A DNA stretch of 7,733 nt from Competibacteraceae bacterium UBA2788 (GCA_002352185.1 DEHY01000167.1:1-7733), one strand, 5' to 3'; positions 1-5,964 are shown, numbered from the stretch's first letter. Program-made: numbers and translations. Notes: generated from the letters alone by a model not told the origin.

Positions 1-1090
1 AGCCATGGTTGATGCAACGGATGACTTCCTGATAGATACGGTTGGCAATCTCAATCGGGCTGCCGCGCTCTTGGCGAATCAGGCCCAAATCGCTGGCATA
101 GGCGACATCATCCGGGTGGAAGTGGTCAGCCAGTTCGCTCCCGGCTAACAAGGGTTGAATCACCCGTCGCACCCGTTCCTCGCGCAGTTTGTCGGCCAAT
201 TGATCCAGATGGGTTTCGCGGCGCTGGATCAGATTCTCCTTGGCCTGCTCGATTTGTTCGACCGTGATCGGCTGGCTGCGATCCCGCCCGGCTTTCATTT
301 TGAAACAGGCTTCATAACCCAGGGCATTCACCAGCCACGGCTGACCCTGGGTCAGGTTCCAGACCTGCGCGAACGCGCCTTCGGCGAAAACCTGCCCGGT
401 CTCGTCGGTATGCTGGCGATACAACTGGGCAATCTCAGCGGCGCTGAAATTGCCCAGCCGCAACGATTCGGCCTTGATATTGAAGGCAGAGCCGCCGGTG
501 ATGATGTCCTGCCCGGCGGTGTGGATGCGATAGTCGCGCACATCGCGCACCCCGCACAGAACAATGGTTTGTGGAAACGCGCCGGGCCGTTGGGTATAGC
601 CGGCGCGAATTTGCCGCAGCAGGGAAATCAATGTATCGCCTACCAGCGCGTCCACTTCGTCCAGCAACAGCACGATGGGTTTATCGTTCTCCCGCGCCCA
701 CTGCCGCAGCAACAATTCCAGCGCTCCGCCGCCGCCTGCCGTTTCAAAAGCGGCTTTGGCCCACGCAGGCAGCCGCGATTCGCCCAAAAAGCGGTCGCCG
801 TAATCGGCCAGCGTGGCGGTCAGTGTGCGCATGGCAGCGTCCATGTTGCCCCGATAAGCCTGAGCGCTCTCAATATTGACATACAGGCAGCTATAGCGCC
901 CTTCCCGATTCAGGCGTTCCATCAGCGCCAGCAGCACCGAGGTTTTGCCGGTTTGGCGAGGGGCGTGAAGGACAAAGTATTTCTGCTGTTCGATCAGCAG
1001 CAGCACATCGTCCAGATCAATCCGGGAAAGCGGCGGCAGAGTGTAATGCCGGATGGCATCCACCGGGCCGGCGGTGTTGAAGAAGCGCAT
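1..1090 (-). CDS. AAA-like P-loop ATPase, C-terminus cut by window edge
   Basis: The leftward frame is open from the ATG at 1090 to the window edge, giving 363 codons with no stop. A P-loop lies at about residues 43-50 (APRQTGKT, with Ala where the classic Walker A has its first Gly). A Walker B strand follows at 138-149 (PIVLLLDEVDAL, acidic pair D144/E145), then a sensor-like VLCGVRD at 177-183. NLTQGQPWLVNAL (245-257) resembles the post-ATPase helical region of the AAA-like ATPase proteins common in environmental Proteobacteria and Cyanobacteria. No signal peptide or membrane segment is seen, so it is probably cytoplasmic. GGAAA lies 6 bases before the ATG and supports this start. It is divergent from the Uma2 gene. 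The family is related to STAND/ORC-type ATPases often found in accessory regions. The biological role is not known to me. The ATPase call is strong; any process assignment would be speculation. Confidence 0.85.
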   Translation of the reverse strand, partial: MRFFNTAGPVDAIRHYTLPPLSRIDLDDVLLLIEQQKYFVLHAPRQTGKTSVLLALMERLNREGRYSCLYVNIESAQAYRGNMDAAMRTLTATLADYGDRFLGESRLPAWAKAAFETAGGGGALELLLRQWARENDKPIVLLLDEVDALVGDTLISLLRQIRAGYTQRPGAFPQTIVLCGVRDVRDYRIHTAGQDIITGGSAFNIKAESLRLGNFSAAEIAQLYRQHTDETGQVFAEGAFAQVWNLTQGQPWLVNALGYEACFKMKAGRDRSQPITVEQIEQAKENLIQRRETHLDQLADKLREERVRRVIQPLLAGSELADHFHPDDVAYASDLGLIRQERGSPIEIANRIYQEVIRCINHG

Positions 1091-1183
1091 GGCGGGTTTC
1101 CGATGCAATGGAGTGGGAGAGCGTAGCGTAATACGGTAGATTATGATTTTTACGATCTGCGTCAACCGATTCGGAGCCTTGCC
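1091..1183. promoter_or_regulatory. Divergent intergenic region with candidate promoters
   Basis: This 93-base gap separates the start codons of two diverging genes, so it should contain both promoters. Rightward, TATGAT at 1142-1147 is a 5/6 match to the sigma70 -10 box, but I find no convincing -35 at 16-18 bases. Leftward, TTGACG (1165-1160) and CATAAT (1145-1140) are each 5/6 matches, but the 14-base spacer is too short for a typical promoter. The two -10 candidates overlap each other, so expression of the two genes could be mutually linked. That is inference from position only. Confidence 0.4.
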
Positions 1184-1744
1184 ATGCACGCCGCCAAAAT
1201 CCTGCATTACAGCGTTGATCATTACCTGGAGAGGGAGCTTGAGAGCGAAGGGCGCAATGAGTACGTCAACGGCGAAATTCTGGCGATGACCGGCGCCAGC
1301 GCAGCGCACAACCTCATTGCCGGTAGTCTGTTCAGCGCCCTGCACAGTCATCTGCGCGACTCCCCCTGCCGGGTGTATATGAGCGACATGAAGCTGGAAA
1401 TCGCCGCCGCCCACTGCTTTTTCTACCCTGATGTCATGGTGTCCTGCGTCGAGCCGGAAAAGCTCCAAAACTGTTATTTCGTGAGTGACGCCAAATTGGT
1501 GATCGAAGTACTCTCGCCCAGCACTGACCAGCGCGACCGGGAATTTAAGCGGATCACCTACCGGCAGTTGCCCGGTTTGCAGGAGTATCTGCTGGTGGCG
1601 CAAAACAGCCGCCGGGTTATCTGCTACCGCCGTCTGCCGGATGGTTGGGAACAGGAAACCTATGGTGCTAAAGAAGCGGTGGAATTGAAGAGCGTTGATC
1701 TAATTTTGCCGCTGGCCCGGATTTATGAGGACGTTCCTGAGTGA
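1184..1744 (+). CDS. Uma2 family (DUF820) PD-(D/E)XK nuclease-like protein
   Basis: The 186-residue product has the usual length and layout of Uma2/DUF820 proteins. There is an N-terminal ExxNGEI segment (E26-I32), a conserved-type His (H42), the YPDVMV strand (81-86, acidic D83) and LVIEVLSPST (105-114, acidic E108). K122 follows in a helix, then GLQEYLLV (131-138). Together D83, E108 and K122 fit a variant PD-(D/E)XK nuclease core in which the last Lys has moved to a helix. The family is annotated as a putative endonuclease, but substrates are largely unestablished. It is cytoplasmic, with no signal peptide. GGAG at 1173-1176 sits 7 bases before the ATG and fixes the start. It is transcribed away from the AAA-like ATPase. 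Family confidence is high; nuclease activity is inferred from the fold only. Confidence 0.88.
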   Translation: MHAAKILHYSVDHYLERELESEGRNEYVNGEILAMTGASAAHNLIAGSLFSALHSHLRDSPCRVYMSDMKLEIAAAHCFFYPDVMVSCVEPEKLQNCYFVSDAKLVIEVLSPSTDQRDREFKRITYRQLPGLQEYLLVAQNSRRVICYRRLPDGWEQETYGAKEAVELKSVDLILPLARIYEDVPE

Positions 1745-1804
1745 ATAAATTGTATTTGTCTACGACTAATCAACGGAAGCAGTTCTGATCTCCTGGAACC
1801 CGCC

Positions 1805-1912
1805 ATGTCCATTACCGAAGCCGCCCTTGAACACCTGTTGCTGCAATGGCTGGCCGAATTGAGTAGATCAAAGCGGTGCGTAGCGGTCGGCGATTACTTA
1901 TGCCTTATTTAA
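1805..1912 (+). pseudogene. Short ORF, possible 5' remnant of a larger gene (HsdR-like start?)
   Basis: An ATG at 1805 follows GGAA with 6 bases between and opens a 35-codon frame ending at TAA 1910-1912. Its first 19 residues (MSITEAALEHLLLQWLAEL) look like a genuine protein N-terminus. They resemble the opening of type I restriction endonuclease R subunits, which often start with an ITE-then-L-E-pattern helix. After base 1861 the translation becomes unconvincing (SRSKRCVAVGDYLCLI). The simplest reading is that a longer gene was deleted or interrupted near 1860. The HsdR resemblance is from memory over a very short segment, so the identity is weak. It could also be a small independent ORF. 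Confidence 0.3.
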
Positions 1913-1914
1913 AA

Positions 1915-1945
1915 TTGAAACATGCTGGAAATCGGCACGTTTCAA
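1915..1945. repeat. Imperfect inverted repeat (11-base arms, 9-base loop)
   Basis: TTGAAACATGC (1915-1925) and GCACGTTTCAA (1935-1945) are inverted repeats with one mismatch and a 9-base loop. On the + strand no T-run follows, so it is not a standard intrinsic terminator for the Uma2 gene. On the - strand the hairpin is followed by AATTTT, but no gene points that way. It may be part of a mobile-element remnant or a protein-binding site. Confidence 0.5.
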
Positions 1946-1983
1946 AATTGAAAACCTGCCCGTATTTTTAGCTTCCTGCATCT

Positions 1984-2012
1984 TCGCCATTCCAGATGCC
2001 TATTCCTATATT
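1984..2012 (+). promoter_or_regulatory. Weak sigma70-like promoter candidate
   Basis: TCGCCA (1984-1989, 4/6 match to the -35 box) and TATATT (2007-2012, 5/6 match to the -10 box) are separated by 17 bases. They sit in the AT-rich stretch upstream of the exported-protein gene. If used, they would give a 5' leader of roughly 180 bases before the ATG at 2202. Such boxes are expected by chance in AT-rich DNA, so this is only a candidate. Confidence 0.25.
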
Positions 2013-2201
2013 TCCTTTAATTTCAATTTTTTATTTTCTGAATCGTTCTAATTGAGAGCAGCGTAACCGGTGTTGGAAGTTGGCTTTTTACTTGCCACAA
2101 TGCCGAACGGACTGACTTCAAGTCAGGCATACCTCGTGTTCAACCATCGCCGGTCGGAGGAATCTTCAATATTTCGTCTCGAACAGAGGGAAGCTCAGTT
2201 T

Positions 2202-3632
2202 ATGAAAACTAAACGTATTAGTTACATTTTTGCAGCAAGGTGCAGATCTTCCGGAGTAATAGGGGTCATCCTGGCCTTGAGCTTTATGACCTTCGCCCAG
2301 ATTTCGTCAGCCTGCAATAAATACGATTTCGAGGATGTTCCTCCAACCGCTGATTTCCCTTACATCCCCCATTACCGTCTTCTATGCGATGGGTTCGTTT
2401 TCGGCTCCTTCCATGTCAAGCCAGAAGGAGGTCTGATTTTTCGGCCTCACCCAGACCGTTACGACGAAAACGGCTGGGGAACAAGCTGGTTTATGGCACC
2501 CTTCCTCTCCGGTGCAGGTACCTCATCCGGGGTTCTCATCGGGATTACCGCAAGTCCCACAGGTATCTACGTCATTTGGTCTGGGCGCGTGGCAAACGTA
2601 GGGGGGAACGACTACGGCACCTGGATGATCAGCGGGACCTTGTCATATGACAGCTTGGCGCAGAAAGTCACTGCAAGCGGCAACCTCAGCATCAGCCTGA
2701 ACGGAACGCTGAGGGCTGCGAATCGCGATCTCAACCTGGAACGGCTATCCAGCAACTACCTCCGTAATGTTCCGCTTCAGGGGTGCGGCGGGTGCTTCGG
2801 TGACACGGGCGACATGAAGGAAGCTAAAGTCACCTATAGCACTCAAGATACTCGTAATTTTACTTGGATTCCGTCCTCGTTGCCGAGCCACTACCCGAAC
2901 GACATTTCGACCACGCTGGGAATTGAGGTTGTAGGAAACATGAATAATGTTGATGTCTTACGGTTAGACCCACCTTGGCTCTCCCAGATTGCTGTCGCTC
3001 GCAAGCCGTCTACCTTCCTCGCTTTTTCCTCGGCGGATGTACTGCTTAGCGCAGGCTTTTATTGGGACGAAAACCGTGAGCAAGACCCCGCAGCCGATAA
3101 CATCGGAATCAACCACTTGGTTTTTAAGGAGAAAAGCGATTCTACTCAGATGACCTTCAATTTCACCATGACCAGCATCTCCGCATTCACTGCCGTCGGC
3201 GTGTTCCGCAACGGCCAATGGTTCCTCGACGCCAACGGCAACGGCGCGTGGGACGGCTGCGGCACGGAGTTCTGCTTCACCGGCTTTGGCGCGGCGGGCG
3301 ATCTGCCTGCCTCCGGCAATTGGGACGGCGGAACGAAGAGCTACATCGGGATATTCCGCTCCGGCACCGGCCAATGGTTCACGGACCGTAATGGCAACCG
3401 GCAATGGGATGGCTGCGTCGCCGATGGCTGCTACAACTTCGGCGCACCCGGTGATCGTCCGGTAGCCGGCGACTGGAATGGGAGCGGCTTCGCCAAGATC
3501 GGCGTGTTTCGCGCCGGAACCTGGTATCTGGACGCCAACGGCAATGGGGCGTGGGACGGCTGCGGCATTGACCGCTGCTACGTCGGCAGTTTCGGCCAGC
3601 AAGGTGATTTACCGGTGGCGGGCCAGTGGTAA
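2202..3632 (+). CDS. Exported protein with three C-terminal Cys/Ca-loop-like repeats
   Basis: The product is 476 residues. The frame could open at a GTG at 2070, but the ATG at 2202 puts a signal peptide at the N-terminus and has GAGGG 11 bases upstream, so I choose 2202. Residues 1-37 have a basic n-region, a hydrophobic stretch (about 19-32) and SSA before C38. Signal peptidase I cleavage is likely; a lipobox is poor because Ser is at -3. Residues about 38-330 match no family I know and contain a GCGGC cluster. Residues 332-381, 382-432 and 433-476 are repeats of the pattern hGhFR-G-W-h-D-x-N-G-N-x-x-WDGC-x4-C-FG-x2-GD-P-x-G-W. Each has a DxNxNGxxD loop like calcium-binding repeats and a Cys pair suited to a disulfide. 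The pattern recalls VCBS/FG-GAP-like propeller repeats. A surface or extracellular binding role is inferred. The G+C step at the repeat boundary suggests a mosaic gene. Confidence 0.8.
   Translation: MKTKRISYIFAARCRSSGVIGVILALSFMTFAQISSACNKYDFEDVPPTADFPYIPHYRLLCDGFVFGSFHVKPEGGLIFRPHPDRYDENGWGTSWFMAPFLSGAGTSSGVLIGITASPTGIYVIWSGRVANVGGNDYGTWMISGTLSYDSLAQKVTASGNLSISLNGTLRAANRDLNLERLSSNYLRNVPLQGCGGCFGDTGDMKEAKVTYSTQDTRNFTWIPSSLPSHYPNDISTTLGIEVVGNMNNVDVLRLDPPWLSQIAVARKPSTFLAFSSADVLLSAGFYWDENREQDPAADNIGINHLVFKEKSDSTQMTFNFTMTSISAFTAVGVFRNGQWFLDANGNGAWDGCGTEFCFTGFGAAGDLPASGNWDGGTKSYIGIFRSGTGQWFTDRNGNRQWDGCVADGCYNFGAPGDRPVAGDWNGSGFAKIGVFRAGTWYLDANGNGAWDGCGIDRCYVGSFGQQGDLPVAGQW
3195..3629 (+). repeat. 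Three tandem coding repeats of about 150 bases
   Basis: Units start at 3195, 3345 and 3498, encoding 50, 51 and 44 residues; the last ends at the stop codon. The DNA core at 3228-3264 in unit 1 recurs at 3531-3567 in unit 3 with 35 of 37 bases identical, while unit 2 is more diverged at that position. This points to recent duplication or gene conversion between units 1 and 3. The segment is far richer in G+C than the upstream part of the same gene. Confidence 0.85.
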
Positions 3633-3640
3633 ACGGAGAG

Positions 3641-4414
3641 TCATATGGCGCAGCAGGCCAGCCCGAAGGAAATATCCATCGTACTCTGAGTAGCCCGGCG
3701 GCTGGGATCAGGCTGTTCCAAAAAGCGAATGGCGAAGCGATGCCGACCCGCGCTGATTTCTGGAAAGAGGCCATCGCCAGGCGCCAGCATCACCCGGATC
3801 AACTGGTTGGACACCGTGCTATCGAGTCCCCGCTGAAAGAAGCCGCGCCGGGCCATTTCCGGCCGGGGCGTGGCGCTCTCGCGGATCAGTTGGAGGATGA
3901 GAATGACGGCCTCCTGCATCGGCGCGAAAGGTTCCAGCCATTCCTGCAGGTGGCGGTTGCGGATGACGCCGTCCTGTTGCAGCCAATGATGCAGCGCCGG
4001 CACATCGAATTGGCAAGCGCCGCCGGGTACATGGTGGCGCTTGTGAATGGCGCTGAGAAAATCGGTTTGCCGCACCGCGTCCATGGTCAAATTATCCAGA
4101 TTTTTATGGAGGCGGTTGGTGACGCACGCGATTTCCGCCAGGACGCGATCCAGAGTCGCTGCATGAACGCCAGGCGTTTGCCGCAACCGGCACAAGGTCG
4201 CTGCATGGCGTTCCAGCTCCTTGAGCAGTTCGCCTTTGAATTCGTTGCGCCCCGTCAGATCGAGAATATCAAACAGTCCTTGCAGCGCCATGCGGCTGTC
4301 CCAGATGGAGGCGCAGGCAGTGGCGTGTTCGACCTGCTGGAACAAAAATTCCAGGCGCAACAAAGCGCGGATGCGTTCGTTGAGCGGTTGTTCATAAAAA
4401 ACGGTTTGGAACAC
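3641..4414 (-). CDS. zapD: ZapD, FtsZ-bundling cell division protein (GTG start)
   Basis: ZapD (YacF, DUF1342) crosslinks FtsZ filaments at the division ring in the cytoplasm. From GTG 4414 the product is 257 residues, against about 247 in E. coli. Family landmarks are visible: FYEQPLNERIRALLRLEFL (6-24), ELLKELERH (62-70), VPGGACQFDVPALHHWL (129-145), HRFAIRFL (225-232) and the terminal DISFGLACC (247-255). The frame extends upstream to a TTG at 4480 and contains an ATG at 4438, but neither has a Shine-Dalgarno. The GTG has GAGG 6 bases upstream, and the N-terminus then aligns with known ZapD starts. It follows coaE in the same direction. Its stop is 8 bases from the stop of the convergent exported-protein gene, with no visible terminator. 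Identity is near certain; the start is likely. Confidence 0.95.
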   Translation of the reverse strand: MFQTVFYEQPLNERIRALLRLEFLFQQVEHATACASIWDSRMALQGLFDILDLTGRNEFKGELLKELERHAATLCRLRQTPGVHAATLDRVLAEIACVTNRLHKNLDNLTMDAVRQTDFLSAIHKRHHVPGGACQFDVPALHHWLQQDGVIRNRHLQEWLEPFAPMQEAVILILQLIRESATPRPEMARRGFFQRGLDSTVSNQLIRVMLAPGDGLFPEISAGRHRFAIRFLEQPDPSRRATQSTMDISFGLACCAI

Positions 4415-4420
4415 GAAACA

Positions 4421-4424
4421 CCTC
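4421..4424 (-). promoter_or_regulatory. Shine-Dalgarno deciding the zapD start
   Basis: On the minus strand GAGG (4424-4421) lies 6 bases before GTG at 4414. The in-frame ATG at 4438 and TTG at 4480 lack a purine-rich site at proper distance. The site therefore favours a GTG start and an N-terminus that matches other ZapD proteins. Confidence 0.7.
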
Positions 4425-4432
4425 GCGGCAGC

Positions 4433-4485
4433 GACCATCCGGGGGATCAAACGGGGAAAATCGAGTGGCCGACCCGGCAATGGTC
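4433..4485 (-). repeat. Inverted repeat between coaE stop and zapD start
   Basis: GACCATCCGGG (4433-4443) and CCCGGCAATGGTC (4473-4485) can pair over 11 base pairs with a two-base bulge and a loop of about 29 bases. In the leftward transcript this stem would start inside the coaE stop codon and end about 18 bases before the zapD GTG. It has no U-run, so it is not an intrinsic terminator. It could be an mRNA processing or translation-tuning structure, or chance. Confidence 0.4.
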
Positions 4486-5089
4486 ATGCAGGCCAAGCGG
4501 CGGCTAAAGCCAAATAGCGCTGGTGCAAAAAAGCCACCTGGCGATCCAGCGCCTCCAGATCGCCGACATTTTCCAGAACGTCGTCCGCCAGCGCGAGCCG
4601 CTGGGCGCGACCGGCTTGCGCGGCTAGAATGCGCCTGGCCTGCGTTTCACTCACCCGATCCCGCGCCATGACCCGGCGGATTTGCTCGGTTTCCGGGGCG
4701 TCCACTACCAGAACCCGATCCATTAGATCCATCTTCCCGGTCTCCGCCAGCAGCGGAATCACGACCACGCAATAAGGCGTAGTCAGAGCAGCTACCCGTT
4801 CCTGCACCAGGTTGCGAATGCGGGGATGCAGAATGGCTTCCAGCCGCCGTCGGCCCTCCGCATCGGCGAATACCCGCTCCCGCAGCCGGGCGCGATGGAG
4901 TCGTCCGGCATCATCGAGACAGTCCGGCCCGAAATAAGCGACGATTTCCGCCAGCGCCGATTGCCCAGGTTCGACCAGCTCGCGGGCAAGCTGATCGGTG
5001 TCAACCACCGGCGCTCCATGCCGGGCAAAGCGGTCGCTGACTGCGGTCTTGCCGCTGCCGATACCGCCGGTCAGCCCGATGACCAGCAT
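4484..5089 (-). CDS. coaE: Dephospho-CoA kinase
   Basis: CoaE phosphorylates the ribose 3'-hydroxyl of dephospho-CoA with ATP, the last step of coenzyme A synthesis, in the cytoplasm. The product is 201 residues, the normal length. The P-loop GGIGSGKT is at residues 8-15 in the characteristic context IGLTGGIGSGKT. VVDTDQLAR (28-36) carries the acidic substrate-side motif. HPRIR (88-92), PLLAE (112-116), RILAAQ (153-158) and ADDVLEN (168-174) are further family landmarks. The frame stays open upstream to 5470, but that part is the pilD gene in another frame. The ATG at 5089 follows the pilD stop by 2 bases with GGGG 8 bases upstream, so translational coupling is likely. A GTG two codons earlier would overlap the pilD stop but sits too close to the GGGG. 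Very confident. Confidence 0.97.
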   Translation of the reverse strand: MLVIGLTGGIGSGKTAVSDRFARHGAPVVDTDQLARELVEPGQSALAEIVAYFGPDCLDDAGRLHRARLRERVFADAEGRRRLEAILHPRIRNLVQERVAALTTPYCVVVIPLLAETGKMDLMDRVLVVDAPETEQIRRVMARDRVSETQARRILAAQAGRAQRLALADDVLENVGDLEALDRQVAFLHQRYLALAAAWPA

Positions 5090-5091
5090 GG

Positions 5092-5964
5092 TCACAACCC
5101 CAGCCAGCTCAGATAGGCGCGGTTGATGGTCTCGCCCCACAGCAACGCGATCCAGCCGGCAGCAGCGAGAAACGGCCCAAATGGCATCGGCACATGCCGG
5201 GACCGGCCTCGCCACAGGATCAGCGCCAATCCGAACACCGCGCCCACCAGCGACGACAGAATGACAATCGTGACCAGGTAGGACCACCCGGTCCAGGCCC
5301 CAAGCGCCGCCAGCAGCTTGAAATCGCCATGGCCCATGCCCTCCTTGCCGGTCAGCACACGGAACAGATGGTAAACGGACCAGAGCGACAGATAACCGGC
5401 CATGGCGCCAATAACCGCGCTGGGCAGATCGGCGAACAGCCCGAACAGCGCCGCGCCCAACCCCAGCCACAACAGCGGCAATGTCAGGCTATCGGGCAGC
5501 AGTTGGTGGCGCACATCAATGGCGCTGGCGGCCAGCAGGGTCCAGGTGAACGCCAGCGCCGCCAGCGCCGGCCAGCCAAAGCCGAATTTCCAGGCGACCA
5601 CGCCCGCCAGAACCCCGCTCAGGGCCTCCACCAGCGGGTACTGGACGCCGATGGCGACGCTGCAATGGGCGCAGCGCCCACGCTGCAACCCATAGCTCAA
5701 CAACGGGATGTTTTCCATCGCCTGAATCAGGTGGCCGCAGCTTGGACATTGCGAGCGTGGCCCCCATAGCGTCAGCGGTGGGCGGTCTCCCTCCGGATCC
5801 GGCTGGTTGAGCAGCTCCACGCACTGGGTCCGCCATTCCCGCTCCATCATCAGCGGCAAGCGGTAGATGACAACGTTCAGAAAGCTGCCGACCATCAGAC
5901 CCAGCAACACGGTCAGAGTGACAAACAGCGCCGGCGAACCGGCCAGCAACTCCAGCAGGGCCAT
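5092..5964 (-). CDS. pilD: Type IV prepilin leader peptidase / N-methyltransferase PilD
   Basis: PilD is an inner-membrane aspartic protease that removes the leader of type IV prepilins (and type II secretion pseudopilins) and N-methylates the new terminus. The product is 290 residues, typical for the full two-domain form. GSFLNVVIYRLP (26-37) opens the N-terminal methyltransferase-associated domain. The zinc-type tetracysteine is intact: C73, C76, C98 and C101. The catalytic aspartates appear as D150 in IDVRHQLLPD and D214 in GMGHGDFK, the GxGDxK-type motif. Several hydrophobic spans (about 12-33, 112-128, 133-150, 160-178, 228-251, 262-277) fit a polytopic protein. It lies 15 bases after pilC and 2 bases before coaE. 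I see no good Shine-Dalgarno before the ATG at 5964, so it may depend on coupling to pilC translation. Confidence 0.97.
   Translation of the reverse strand: MALLELLAGSPALFVTLTVLLGLMVGSFLNVVIYRLPLMMEREWRTQCVELLNQPDPEGDRPPLTLWGPRSQCPSCGHLIQAMENIPLLSYGLQRGRCAHCSVAIGVQYPLVEALSGVLAGVVAWKFGFGWPALAALAFTWTLLAASAIDVRHQLLPDSLTLPLLWLGLGAALFGLFADLPSAVIGAMAGYLSLWSVYHLFRVLTGKEGMGHGDFKLLAALGAWTGWSYLVTIVILSSLVGAVFGLALILWRGRSRHVPMPFGPFLAAAGWIALLWGETINRAYLSWLGL

Larger units (their letters stand above)
1911..2030. repeat. Three copies of the AT-rich word AAAATTGAAA
   Basis: AAAATTGAAA occurs at 1911-1920 and 1944-1953 in direct orientation. Its exact reverse complement TTTCAATTTT is at 2021-2030. The first two flank or overlap the 1915-1945 hairpin. 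Three copies in 120 bases is notable, but the word is AT-rich in an AT-rich stretch, so chance is possible. No function can be assigned. Confidence 0.45.
1745..2201. other. Spacer between Uma2 gene and exported-protein gene
   Basis: About 450 bases hold no intact long gene. From left to right they contain a short ORF that may be a broken gene start (1805-1912), a hairpin with flanking AT-rich words (1911-1954), a pyrimidine- and AT-rich stretch (about 1965-2040) with a possible promoter, and the probable 5' leader of the exported-protein gene. The drop in G+C compared with both flanks and the gene fragment suggest a recombination scar. No transposase, terminal inverted repeats or target-site duplication could be identified by eye. 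Confidence 0.5.

Noticed and set aside
155..1126. Rightward open frame of 323 codons
   Set aside because: It is antisense to the AAA-like ATPase gene, which has clear Walker A and B motifs and a ribosome site. The rightward translation shows no recognisable domain.
1915..1954. Intrinsic terminator for the Uma2 gene
   Set aside because: The hairpin lies about 170 bases past the stop, is not GC-rich, and is followed on the + strand by A-rich sequence, not a T-run.
1911..1960. CRISPR-like repeat (GTTTCAAAATTGAAAAC)
   Set aside because: There is no regular array of identical repeats with equal spacers and no cas gene nearby; it is only a short AT-rich partial palindrome.
2070..2201. Upstream GTG start adding 44 residues to the exported protein
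   Set aside because: It would bury the signal peptide internally. The ATG at 2202 has a GAGGG site and starts directly with a basic n-region.
2964..3602. Leftward open frame of 212 codons rich in Ala/Val
   Set aside because: It is the antisense shadow of the GC-rich repeats in the exported-protein gene; its periodicity simply mirrors those repeats.
3626..4507. Rightward open frame of 293 codons overlapping the end of the exported-protein gene
   Set aside because: It is antisense to zapD, which is confidently identified, and has no domain of its own.
5090..5470. N-terminal extension of CoaE (frame open to 5470)
   Set aside because: The region encodes PilD in another frame, and the normal CoaE start MLVIGLTGGIGSGKT is at 5089 with suitable spacing.
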